Source: Pseudomonas sp. SCA2728.1_7 (GTDB lineage: Bacteria; Pseudomonadota; Gammaproteobacteria; Pseudomonadales; Pseudomonadaceae). Taken from it: a stretch of 64,000 nucleotides of DNA. Each line of letters begins with the position of its first letter. Position 1 is the stretch's first letter. The notes under the pieces were generated by a model that was not told where the DNA came from, searched no databases, and saw only the letters and a program-made list of their open reading frames with translations. Positions 24,934 to 32,600 of this stretch are shown here, piece by piece. A program made the position numbers and the translations under genes. The stretch is taken from contig NZ_CP073104.1 in assembly GCF_018138145.1 (NCBI RefSeq), positions 4,221,001 to 4,285,000 on the forward strand, written 5' to 3'.

Positions 24934-27891
24934 TCAAAAACTCATCTGCCACTGCCCGATCAAGCCGTGATTGCGGCTGTTGCTGCCGATCTCGCCGCTG
25001 TATCCCACACCCAGGGTATGCCGCGCGGAAATCCCCACATCCAGCCCGGCCTCCAGCACCAGGCTGTCACGATCCAGCGAGCTGCCATCGACACTGAACG
25101 CCGTGCCGCCAGTCACAAACGCCTGACGCGTCGAGCTGCCGACATCGCCATAAGTGTGTTTCCAGCCAGCAGCCATGCGTGGGGTCACGCTCATGCCGTT
25201 GTCCAGGCTGCTCAAGTGCGCCAGGCGCAGGCCGAAGGTGCTGCTGAAGTTGTCTTGGGTCTGGCTGTCGACTTGCAGCGCGGCGGCGCCACCTTTTTCC
25301 TGGTAGCTGTCGCGGTGGTAGCGCTGATAACCGAGGCTGGCGAACGGCTCGGCGCTGAGGTGGCCACTGCCCATGGCGTAGCCGACTTCGGCGAAGGCTT
25401 GCTGGCTGTCGGCGTCGTAATCGCCTTTCGGGCGGTCGCTGAAACCATCGAAGGCGATGGTGCGTTTGCTTTCACCCTGATGACCGCTGTACGCCGCGCC
25501 GAGACGCACGGCGATCGGGCCGTTTTGATGCAGCGCGTAGACGCCGGCGTGCCAGCTCTCGACGTTGCCGTCGACGCCGGTCGCATCCAGATCGGTTTTC
25601 GAATAGCCGCCCAGTACGCCCAGACGCCACGCTGAATTAAGTGACCAGTCGGCACCCAACACGCTGCCCTTGGTGCGTTGCTCCAGGCCGCTGCTGCCGT
25701 GTTCGCCATCGAGCTTGCCGTAACCGCCAATGCCTTGCAGCCAGAGGCGGCCGCGCGCATTCGGGTCATTCAGATTGCGTGCTTCGGACGGCACGCGATT
25801 GGCCGCCAGCACGGGGGTGTCACGCTGATCGAGACCGACCAGCAGCCCCGGGCTGCCGCCCATTTGCTGCATCGCCGAGAGCATGCTGCTGCCGACCTGA
25901 CTGCTGGCGCCGAGGGTGGCGCTGGTCAGGTTGGCGTTGCTGGCGCCGGCCAACTGCTCGATCGCCGCGCCAGCGCTGCTTTGGCTGGTATTGAGCACGG
26001 CGTTGTACAGCGCGCCGTTTTTGCCGATCGAGGCGAGGCTGTTGGCGGCGTTGCTGCCGTTGCCTGTCTTGGCGAATTCATTGAACGCCACGTCATTGCG
26101 GGTGTAGGTCAGGTCAACCTGGGTAGGCGTGTAGGCGAGGGTCGGCGTCAAGAATGCGTAGTCGCTGGTGACTTTGCCGAAAGTGCCGTTGACCTGTGCC
26201 GCTTGCAGCACGGTGTAGTGGCTCTGCCATGGATACGTGCCGCTGCCGGGATTCACCGCGAGGGTTGCGCCGTTGAGATTGGCGATGCCGCCGATCTGTA
26301 CCGGCGCGCTGCTGCCGTCGGCGTTGACGCCGTAAGCGAGGGTGGCTGTGCTGGCCATGTTCAAATCGCGAACGATGGTTGCGCGACCGAGGCGGGTGTC
26401 GGTGCGCAATGTGCCGTTGACAGTCAGGCTGCCCACCGAACCGCCACCGGCATACACACCGCCGGCATCCACGGTCAGGTTGCCGGCGATGCTGCCCTGG
26501 TTGACCAGTGTGGCACCGTTGCGCACCGCGCCGCCGTCGCTGAAATCGCCGCTGCCGGTGAGCGTCCACGCACCTTGTTCGACCTCCAGCCATTCGAAGT
26601 TGCGACTGGCGCCGAAGCTGCCACCGGCCGCGTCATCCATCACCACTCGGTCGTAACCGCTGCCGCCATCCACCACGCCGACAAAGCGACTGCCGTGGCG
26701 CAAGGTCAGGCTGTCGTTGCCGCCACCCAGATCCAGCGCCAGGCCATTGCTGCCACTGATTGTGCCGCCGTTGATGACGCTGTCGGCGAACTCGCCGACG
26801 AATTTCACACCAAAACCATTGAGGCCTTGGATGGTGCCGAAGTTCTCCAGCGTGGTCGCCGCCAGTCCCGAGCCGCCACTGCCATCGTCGACCAGAATGG
26901 CGCTGTCGGCACCGCTGATCAAAGCGTTGCTGGCGTTGAGAATGTAGCCACCACCGAGGGCAATACCTTCGCTGCCGTTAGCGAAACCGCCCTTGTCGAC
27001 ACCACCCGCACCGACGCCTTGAATGGTCCCGTAGTTTTCGATGTGGGCGATCTTGTCGATGTCCACGCCATCGCCGTCACCGTTCGCTTGCAAGCCTGAG
27101 TAAGCGCCAGTAATGGTGCCGTGGTTGATCACGGTGCCATCGCCATCGGAACCGAAGCCGGAACCATTGCGGCCGGTGATCTGCCCGTAGTTGATCAGCG
27201 TCGCGCCAAGGTCGGTGGTGATGCCATGCCGGCCGCCGGAAATCACTCCGTAGTTGGTCACGTTGACGCCGCTTGCGGAATCGATATCGATGCCGTCGAA
27301 CTTCTCGTCGGCATTGTGCGAATCGCCGGTGGAAATCTCGCCGTAGTTGGTAATGGTCGCGTTGGCGCCGGTCTTCATGCCGTCGCTGGCATCTCCGCGA
27401 ATCAGCCCGCCAGCGCGGTTGATGATGGTGGTCTTCACGCCGGCACTGCGCAGCGCATCGAGGTCCAGACCCTGGCCGGTGGTGGAGCGAATCACGCCGC
27501 TGTTGTCGATCAACAGACTGCCGCTGACGAAATTGCTGTCGATGCGCAACGCATCGTTGGCGCCGAGAATCTGCCCACCGCTGCGGTTGTAGATGGTGTA
27601 GTTGCGTGCCTTGCTCAGGTCGCCGCTGCTGTCGATCGCGCGGCCCCCCGTGGAAATGATTTTGCCCGCGTTATCGATCACTACACCTACGCCGCTGGTG
27701 CTGTCCTTCAGGCTTACCGTTTTGCCACTGTTGATGATGCTGCCGGGTGCGGAAATCGTCAAAGTGTCGCTGCCACCCAGCGTTTGTGCTGCCGTGGTGG
27801 CGGTGTCGATCTGCACGGTTTTGCCGTGGGCGGTGGTGGCGGTGATCAACAGGGCAATGGCGAGGGACAGACGCTGGGGCGGGAACGGCAT
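24934..27891 (-). CDS. Type V autotransporter, long paralogue
   Basis: A 985-residue autotransporter. Signal peptide about 1-24 (RLSLAIALLITATTAHG), a passenger of roughly 680 residues made of repeated beta-helix turns (short motifs such as ITNYGEIS, VTNYGVISG, LINYGQITG, VINHGTITG, IENYGTIQG), an autotransporter-associated repeat near 430-475 and a C-terminal barrel (about 720-985) ending in MSF. The periodic N-Y-G turns are typical of large adhesin-like passengers, but no catalytic triad is seen. It is the likely parent copy of the neighbouring 729-residue gene. The ribosome site lies in a hairpin (27896-27926). Its terminator is at 24779-24830. Confidence 0.88.
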   Translation of the reverse strand: MPFPPQRLSLAIALLITATTAHGKTVQIDTATTAAQTLGGSDTLTISAPGSIINSGKTVSLKDSTSGVGVVIDNAGKIISTGGRAIDSSGDLSKARNYTIYNRSGGQILGANDALRIDSNFVSGSLLIDNSGVIRSTTGQGLDLDALRSAGVKTTIINRAGGLIRGDASDGMKTGANATITNYGEISTGDSHNADEKFDGIDIDSASGVNVTNYGVISGGRHGITTDLGATLINYGQITGRNGSGFGSDGDGTVINHGTITGAYSGLQANGDGDGVDIDKIAHIENYGTIQGVGAGGVDKGGFANGSEGIALGGGYILNASNALISGADSAILVDDGSGGSGLAATTLENFGTIQGLNGFGVKFVGEFADSVINGGTISGSNGLALDLGGGNDSLTLRHGSRFVGVVDGGSGYDRVVMDDAAGGSFGASRNFEWLEVEQGAWTLTGSGDFSDGGAVRNGATLVNQGSIAGNLTVDAGGVYAGGGSVGSLTVNGTLRTDTRLGRATIVRDLNMASTATLAYGVNADGSSAPVQIGGIANLNGATLAVNPGSGTYPWQSHYTVLQAAQVNGTFGKVTSDYAFLTPTLAYTPTQVDLTYTRNDVAFNEFAKTGNGSNAANSLASIGKNGALYNAVLNTSQSSAGAAIEQLAGASNANLTSATLGASSQVGSSMLSAMQQMGGSPGLLVGLDQRDTPVLAANRVPSEARNLNDPNARGRLWLQGIGGYGKLDGEHGSSGLEQRTKGSVLGADWSLNSAWRLGVLGGYSKTDLDATGVDGNVESWHAGVYALHQNGPIAVRLGAAYSGHQGESKRTIAFDGFSDRPKGDYDADSQQAFAEVGYAMGSGHLSAEPFASLGYQRYHRDSYQEKGGAAALQVDSQTQDNFSSTFGLRLAHLSSLDNGMSVTPRMAAGWKHTYGDVGSSTRQAFVTGGTAFSVDGSSLDRDSLVLEAGLDVGISARHTLGVGYSGEIGSNSRNHGLIGQWQMSF

Positions 27892-27895
27892 AAGT

Positions 27896-27926
27896 GGACG
27901 GCCTTCTTGTTATAAGCGGGCCGTCC
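27896..27926 (-). promoter_or_regulatory. Hairpin over the autotransporter ribosome site
   Basis: Read on the minus strand: GGACGGCC, a loop of about 15 nt, then GGCCGTCC and 4 nt later the ATG. The likely Shine-Dalgarno AAGAAGG straddles the loop and the second arm, so the stem would hide part of it. It may also be the end of the ABC permease transcript. Confidence 0.55.
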
Positions 27927-27972
27927 TGTATAGCGAAGGGTTTTTACAGAATGATGTCTTTGAGGTGATGAG

Positions 27973-28812
27973 TCACTGATCGCGCCGCACGTAAGCCTTG
28001 CCGTAATGCCGCTCCATGCGTGCCTGAATCAACTCCAGGCCAATCGACATCAGCCAGTAAATGATCGCCGCCGTCGTCAGCATTTCGATGTAGCGGTAGC
28101 TTGAGCGCCCGTATGACTGGGCGAGAAACATCACTTCCCAGACGCCCATCACCGAGATCAGCGACGAGTCCTTGAGCATCGAGATGAACTGGTTGGTGGT
28201 GGGCGGGATGATCGTGCGCATGGCTTGCGGCAGGGTGATGCGCCAGAAAATCACTGTCTCGCGCATACCCAGTGCCAGCGATGCTTCGCGTTGGCCGTGG
28301 TCGACACCGAGGATGCCGGCACGAAAGATTTCGCTGAGATAGGCGCCGTAGTTCAGTGAAAGGGCAATGATGCCCGCGACGATGGCGCCGGGCACGATGC
28401 CCAGTTGCGGCAAGCCCAAATAGATCAGCAAGATCTGGATAAGCAGTGGCGTGCCGCGAAAGAACGAGGTGTAAAAACTGGCGATGCCGAACGCCACCGC
28501 GCTTTTCGACAGGCGTGCCAATGCCGTGATGAAGCCCAGCAGGGACGAGGCGACAATCGAGCACACACAGAGGAAAAGCGTCAGCGCTGCACCCTGCAAG
28601 AAACCGTTGGGCGCCAGGTGCAGGCCGACCAGATTGGGCAGTTTGTCGAGGATGATCGAGAACTTCAGGTCGAAGCTCAGGAAGAACCCGGCGAACAGGC
28701 AGAACAGCGTTGCCCAGGTCAGGTACAGCCGCGTACGAAACCCGAACATCCGTTGCAGGCGTGATTCAGCCACCGGTTGCGGTTGCTGTGGCGGTGTCGG
28801 GAAAGAAGTCAT
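27973..28812 (-). CDS. Polar amino acid ABC transporter permease
   Basis: A 279-residue HisM-type inner-membrane permease with an N-terminal membrane helix after a Pro-rich tail, about five further helices, and the EAA signature loop (ASLALGMRETVIFWRITLPQ, then AMRTIIPPTTNQFISMLKDSSL). It forms the channel for the binding protein encoded just upstream, with which it shares an ATGA overlap (28809-28812). Only one permease is encoded here and no ATPase, so it must use one encoded elsewhere, as a homodimer. Confidence 0.9.
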   Translation of the reverse strand: MTSFPTPPQQPQPVAESRLQRMFGFRTRLYLTWATLFCLFAGFFLSFDLKFSIILDKLPNLVGLHLAPNGFLQGAALTLFLCVCSIVASSLLGFITALARLSKSAVAFGIASFYTSFFRGTPLLIQILLIYLGLPQLGIVPGAIVAGIIALSLNYGAYLSEIFRAGILGVDHGQREASLALGMRETVIFWRITLPQAMRTIIPPTTNQFISMLKDSSLISVMGVWEVMFLAQSYGRSSYRYIEMLTTAAIIYWLMSIGLELIQARMERHYGKAYVRRDQ

Positions 28813-29630
28813 TGGCTGATATCAGCGCCGATCCATTTTTGCGACAGCTTGCTCAGGGTGCCGTCCTGCTTCAGTTGCGCGAAGACTTCACGCACCTTGG
28901 CGTCCCATTGCGCGTCACCCTTCTCGATGGCCACCGAGTTCGGCTCCGCATACAGCGGCGTGCCGGCCAGTTTGAAGCGTTTGTCCTGGTTCAGACGTGG
29001 CTGCGCGGTGACGAGGTTGGTGAGGATCGCATCCAAGCGCACGCCGGCGCCCAGGCCCAAATCCTGGAAGGCGACGTTGTCGGTATCGTACGGCGCGATC
29101 TGCACGTCTTCGAACGGGTACTGCAACTGCTTGTCTTCGGCACCTTCGATAACCAGGTTCTTGTTCAGATAGCTTTCGTAACTGGACGCGCTGGTGAGGC
29201 CGACTTTTTTACCACTCAAATCCTTGGCATCGTGAATCCGCTCATCCTTGGCGTTGACTACGATCACTGCGGGCGAGGCGTAATACTCCACCGGGAAATC
29301 GAACACTTCGGCGCGGGCCTTGCTCGGCGTCATCGAGCAGATGCAGATATCGTAGCGCCCGCTCCAGCGGCCGGCGGCAATGACGTCCCACGACGGCGTT
29401 TCCAGTCGCAGCTTGACGCCTAACTTGTCAGCCACGGCTTTGGCGACATCAACGTCGAAGCCATCAAGTTGATTCTGGTCATTGAGAAACGAGAACGGTG
29501 GATAGCTTTCCATCAGCACACCGACCAGTTCTTTTTTCTGCTCGATACGATCCAGCGTGGCGCCAGCAAAGGCTTGAGTGGAAGCGGCCAGAATCGTCAG
29601 GCCCAGGGCCAGTAGCGGTTTAAATTTCAC
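28809..29630 (-). CDS. Polar amino acid ABC transporter binding protein
   Basis: A 273-residue periplasmic binding protein (SBP_bac_3). Signal peptide MKFKPLLALGLTILAASTQAFA, then LVGVLMESYPPFSFL, GFDVDVAKAVADKLGVKL, ICSMTPSKARAEVFDFPVEY and a C-terminal VREVFAQLKQDGTLSKLSQKWIG-type helix (read in pieces). The ligand cannot be read from sequence. It overlaps the permease gene by 4 bp and is divergent from a homocysteine methyltransferase gene, so a methionine-related or S-methylmethionine ligand is possible (inference). Confidence 0.9.
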   Translation of the reverse strand: MKFKPLLALGLTILAASTQAFAGATLDRIEQKKELVGVLMESYPPFSFLNDQNQLDGFDVDVAKAVADKLGVKLRLETPSWDVIAAGRWSGRYDICICSMTPSKARAEVFDFPVEYYASPAVIVVNAKDERIHDAKDLSGKKVGLTSASSYESYLNKNLVIEGAEDKQLQYPFEDVQIAPYDTDNVAFQDLGLGAGVRLDAILTNLVTAQPRLNQDKRFKLAGTPLYAEPNSVAIEKGDAQWDAKVREVFAQLKQDGTLSKLSQKWIGADISQ

Positions 29631-29728
29631 AGTCGATCCCTGGGTAAAAAAGAGGTTGTTTTTAACGGAATGGTGCGTATTAAATAGTTATAAGAACGAC
29701 TCTGATAGTGAGTTATTTTCATAAGCAT

Positions 29729-30643
29729 ATGAGTGAAAAGCATATGGGCGCAGGCAGCACGATTATTCTCGATGGCGGCATGGGCCGTGAGTTGCAGCGC
29801 GCCGGGGCGCCATTTCGTCAGCCGGAGTGGTCGGCGCTGGCGTTGAGCGAGGCGCCGCAAGCGGTTGAGGGGGTGCATGCCGCTTATATCGCCAGTGGCG
29901 CCAATGTGATTACCACCAACAGTTATGCCGTGGTGCCGTTCCATATTGGCGAAGAGCGCTTCGCCGCTGAAGGGCAGGCGCTGGCCGCGTTGGCCGGTGA
30001 GCTGGCGCGACGTGCGGTGCAGGCCTCCGGGAAATCCGTGCGAGTGGCTGGCTCATTGCCGCCGCTGTTTGGCTCCTATCGTCCGGATCTGTTCAACGCC
30101 GACCGAGTGACCGAGTTGCTGGCGCCCTTGGTCAATGGCCTGGCACCGCACGTTGATCTGTGGCTGGCGGAAACCCAGAGTTCGATCATCGAGGCGCGAG
30201 CCATTCACGCCGGGTTGCCGAAGGATGGCAAACCGTTCTGGTTGTCGTTCACCTTGAAGGACGAAGACACCGATGAAGTGCCGCGCCTGCGCTCTGGTGA
30301 GCCGGTCGCCGAAGCGGCTGCGGTGGCGGCTGAGTTGGGCGTCGAGACGTTGCTGTTCAATTGCAGTCAGCCGGAAGTGATCGGTGGCGCGATTGATGCG
30401 GCGCGTGCAACCTTCGAGCGTCTGGGGGTGAAGATAAACATTGGTGCTTACGCCAATGCGTTTCCGCCGCAGCCAAAAGAAGCCACGGCCAATGACGGGC
30501 TCGACCCGTTGCGCGAGGATCTGGATCCGCCGGGTTACTTGCACTGGGCGATTGACTGGCAGCAGCGCGGTGCGAGCCATTTGGGCGGGTGCTGCGGGAT
30601 CGGACCGGAACACATTGCGGTGCTGGCGCAAAAGCTAGGCTGA
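29729..30643 (+). CDS. Homocysteine S-methyltransferase family protein
   Basis: Transfers a methyl group, probably from S-methylmethionine or a similar donor, to homocysteine to give methionine. The 304-residue TIM barrel has LDGGMGRELQRAG, ITTNSYAVVP, LFNCSQPEVIGG and GGCCGIGPEHI; the Cys in FNCSQP and the GGCC pair are the three zinc ligands of the family. There is no cobalamin domain, so it is MmuM-like and not MetH. Three starts are possible: GTG 29708, ATG 29729 and ATG 29744, none with a strong ribosome site. Divergent from the ABC operon. Stop followed by a family B repeat. Confidence 0.87.
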   Translation: MSEKHMGAGSTIILDGGMGRELQRAGAPFRQPEWSALALSEAPQAVEGVHAAYIASGANVITTNSYAVVPFHIGEERFAAEGQALAALAGELARRAVQASGKSVRVAGSLPPLFGSYRPDLFNADRVTELLAPLVNGLAPHVDLWLAETQSSIIEARAIHAGLPKDGKPFWLSFTLKDEDTDEVPRLRSGEPVAEAAAVAAELGVETLLFNCSQPEVIGGAIDAARATFERLGVKINIGAYANAFPPQPKEATANDGLDPLREDLDPPGYLHWAIDWQQRGASHLGGCCGIGPEHIAVLAQKLG

Positions 30644-30648
30644 AAATA

Positions 30649-30731
30649 GATCAAAAGATCGCAGCCTGCGGCATTTCCTACAGGATGAACGTCAATCCCG
30701 TGTAGGAGCTGCCGCAGGCTGCGATCTTTTG
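30649..30731. repeat. Long palindromic repeat, family B
   Basis: Second copy of the element at 4867-4944, with ends GATCAAAAGATCGCAGCCTG and CAGGCTGCGATCTTTTG and a longer loop. Again it sits exactly between converging genes and can act as a bidirectional terminator. Confidence 0.85.
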
Positions 30732-30743
30732 CTTTTCAGGTAA

Positions 30744-31415
30744 TCACGATCGGCATTCGACCAAGCCTTTCACCTGCCCGTCGGGCGTCTGATTTTCATC
30801 CGACAGCCACCGCTCGAATCCTGCCGCAATCGCCGGCCACTCGCCATCCAGAATCGAGTACCACGCAGTGTCGCGGTTCTGGCCCTTGACCACCATGTGC
30901 TGACGGAACACGCCTTCGAAGCTGAAACCCAAACGCTCGGCAGCGTACTTGGAGCGGGCGTTGCCGTTGTTGCATTTCCATTCCAGGCGGCGGTAGCCGA
31001 GGTCGAAGGAGTGTTTGGCCAGCAGGTACACCGCTTCGGTGCTTCTCGGCGAGCGCTGCATTGGCGCGCCGAAGGTGACGTGGCCGATTTCGATGCGACC
31101 CTGGGCCGGGACAATCGACATCAGGCTGAGGATGCCTTGCACCTGATTGGTCGCGCGGTCTATGACAGCGAAGAAATACGGGTCGCTGGCGGCCGCATGG
31201 TTGTTCAGCCAAGCGTCGAAAACGCTGCGTTCCGGGAACGGGCCGTAGGGCAAGTAATCCCAGAGTTTCGGGTCGGCGCCGGGGCCTTCGAGGGCGGCGA
31301 ACAGCTCGTCGCCGTGGCGCGCCGGGTCGAGTCTTTCCAGGCGAATGAAACGGCCTTCAAGCAATGTGGCGGTGGGGGCGGGGACGCCTTTCCAGTCAGC
31401 GAGTGATGCGGTCAT
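30744..31415 (-). CDS. GNAT acetyltransferase, RimJ/RimL-like
   Basis: A 223-residue GNAT protein of the RimJ/RimL subgroup: LLEGRFIRLERLDPARHG at the start, then RIEIGHVTFGAPMQRSPRST in the acetyl-CoA-binding region, FDLGYRRLEWKCNNGNARSK and AAERLGFSFEGVFRQHMVVKG, DTAWYSIL. Similar proteins acetylate protein N-termini or small amines. It is the last gene of a likely three-gene operon, 12 bp after the upstream GNAT gene. Confidence 0.88.
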   Translation of the reverse strand: MTASLADWKGVPAPTATLLEGRFIRLERLDPARHGDELFAALEGPGADPKLWDYLPYGPFPERSVFDAWLNNHAAASDPYFFAVIDRATNQVQGILSLMSIVPAQGRIEIGHVTFGAPMQRSPRSTEAVYLLAKHSFDLGYRRLEWKCNNGNARSKYAAERLGFSFEGVFRQHMVVKGQNRDTAWYSILDGEWPAIAAGFERWLSDENQTPDGQVKGLVECRS

Positions 31416-31427
31416 GTACGCGTCTCC

Positions 31428-31874
31428 TTAAATGGCTTTGCGAAACTGGATGAAGCCCGGGCGCTCGGCGATGCGCTCGTAGAGCTGGATCGCGGTGGCG
31501 TTGGTTTCGTGGGTCAGCCAGTGCACTTTGCCGCAACCGTCAGCCTTGGCCGTGGCGTAAACGTGTTCGATCAATTGGCGGCCGACACCGCTGCCACGGG
31601 TTTCCGGCACTACCAGCAGATCCTGCAGGTAGCAGGAGTTTTCGATGCTCCAGTTCGAGCGGTGATAGATGTAATGCACCATGCCCACCGCCTTGCCGTC
31701 GGCCCAGGCCAATGCCGCGTGGGTCGGTTCGCTCGGGTCGAGGAAACGCTGCCAGGTGCTGTGCGTCACCGCTTCCGGCAATTCAGTGTTGTAGAAACGC
31801 AAGTAAGCCTGCCACAGCGGTAGCCACACAGCGTGGTCGTCGGCGCTGACCTGGCGAATGTCGATCTGACTCAT
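31428..31874 (-). CDS. GNAT acetyltransferase
   Basis: A 148-residue single-domain GNAT. The acetyl-CoA motif is LQDLLVVPETRGSGVGRQLI, with the R-x-x-G-x-G pyrophosphate loop, and the last part LTHETNATAIQLYERIAERPGFIQF is the usual motif B. The short size suits acetylation of a small amine. The gene is the middle one of an operon (10 bp after paiB, 12 bp before the other GNAT), the same pairing as PaiA and PaiB, although this is not a sequence match to PaiA that I can assert. Confidence 0.87.
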   Translation of the reverse strand: MSQIDIRQVSADDHAVWLPLWQAYLRFYNTELPEAVTHSTWQRFLDPSEPTHAALAWADGKAVGMVHYIYHRSNWSIENSCYLQDLLVVPETRGSGVGRQLIEHVYATAKADGCGKVHWLTHETNATAIQLYERIAERPGFIQFRKAI

Positions 31875-31884
31875 GGGAATTTCC

Positions 31885-32508
31885 TTAGCGCATCAATCGG
31901 GCGAGGGTTTGATCATTGATTTCCGGGCTGGCAGCGAGGCCTTCGCGCACGCCGGCAATGTCTTCGGCGCTGCGGTTCTGGCTGAGTTTGCGCTTGCCTT
32001 CGAGACGGTCGATGGGAATGGCGAAACCGACAATCGCCTTGAGCATGCCGTCGATGTAATCGGCCGGCGCATCGGCAACTGACCACGGTTGTGCGCGGCC
32101 GGCTTCATGGCGGTCGGTGAGGGTGCTGACGATGTCGAGCAAACGCCCACCATCGCTGAAGGTTTCGGCGTGGCCATAGGCGTGCACGGCGATGTAGTTC
32201 CAGGTCGGCACGACTTTGCCGTGCTCGGCCTTGCTCGGGTAAAAGCCCGGGCTGACGTAGGCATCGGCGCCGGCGAAGATCAGCATGGCTTGCGCGCCGT
32301 CGCGCAGGTCTTTCCATTGCGGGTTGGCGCGGGCCAGGTGCCCGTAGAGCGTGCCGTACTCGCCTTGTTCGCAATGCAGCAGCACCGGCACATGGCTGGC
32401 TTGCAGGCCGTTTTCGCCGTGAGTCACCAGAATGGCGAGGCGGGTGGCGAGAATCAGTTCGTGCAGTTGGGACAGGTCTTCGATGGCAAAGGCGCGTGGC
32501 GTGTACAT
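31885..32508 (-). CDS. FMN-binding negative regulator, PaiB-like
   Basis: A 207-residue PaiB-family protein with a flavin-reductase-like split barrel: MYTPRAFAIEDLSQLHELI at the start, then LLHCEQGEYGTLYGHLARANPQW, the conserved VVPTWNYIAVHAYG and the C-terminal GKRKLSQNRSAEDI. In Bacillus the PaiAB pair represses sporulation and protease genes; in pseudomonads the role is unknown. The start at 32508 has AAGGAAAA before it; the open frame extends 10 codons further but without family similarity. Divergent from the MocR gene, which probably controls it. Confidence 0.88.
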   Translation of the reverse strand: MYTPRAFAIEDLSQLHELILATRLAILVTHGENGLQASHVPVLLHCEQGEYGTLYGHLARANPQWKDLRDGAQAMLIFAGADAYVSPGFYPSKAEHGKVVPTWNYIAVHAYGHAETFSDGGRLLDIVSTLTDRHEAGRAQPWSVADAPADYIDGMLKAIVGFAIPIDRLEGKRKLSQNRSAEDIAGVREGLAASPEINDQTLARLMR

Positions 32509-32550
32509 GGACAGATTTTCCTTGGCGAATGCCTGCATCGTAGGCAGGCT

Positions 32551-32583
32551 ATTGGTCTGTTGTAAGAGCCATTGATGACCAAT
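32551..32583. promoter_or_regulatory. Candidate MocR operator
   Basis: Inverted repeat ATTGGTC / GACCAAT separated by 19 bp, with a further GGTCCA just downstream, between the divergent paiB and mocR-type genes. MocR regulators bind repeats in exactly this sort of intergenic space. Confidence 0.5.
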
Positions 32584-32600
32584 TTCATAGGTCCATTGTC

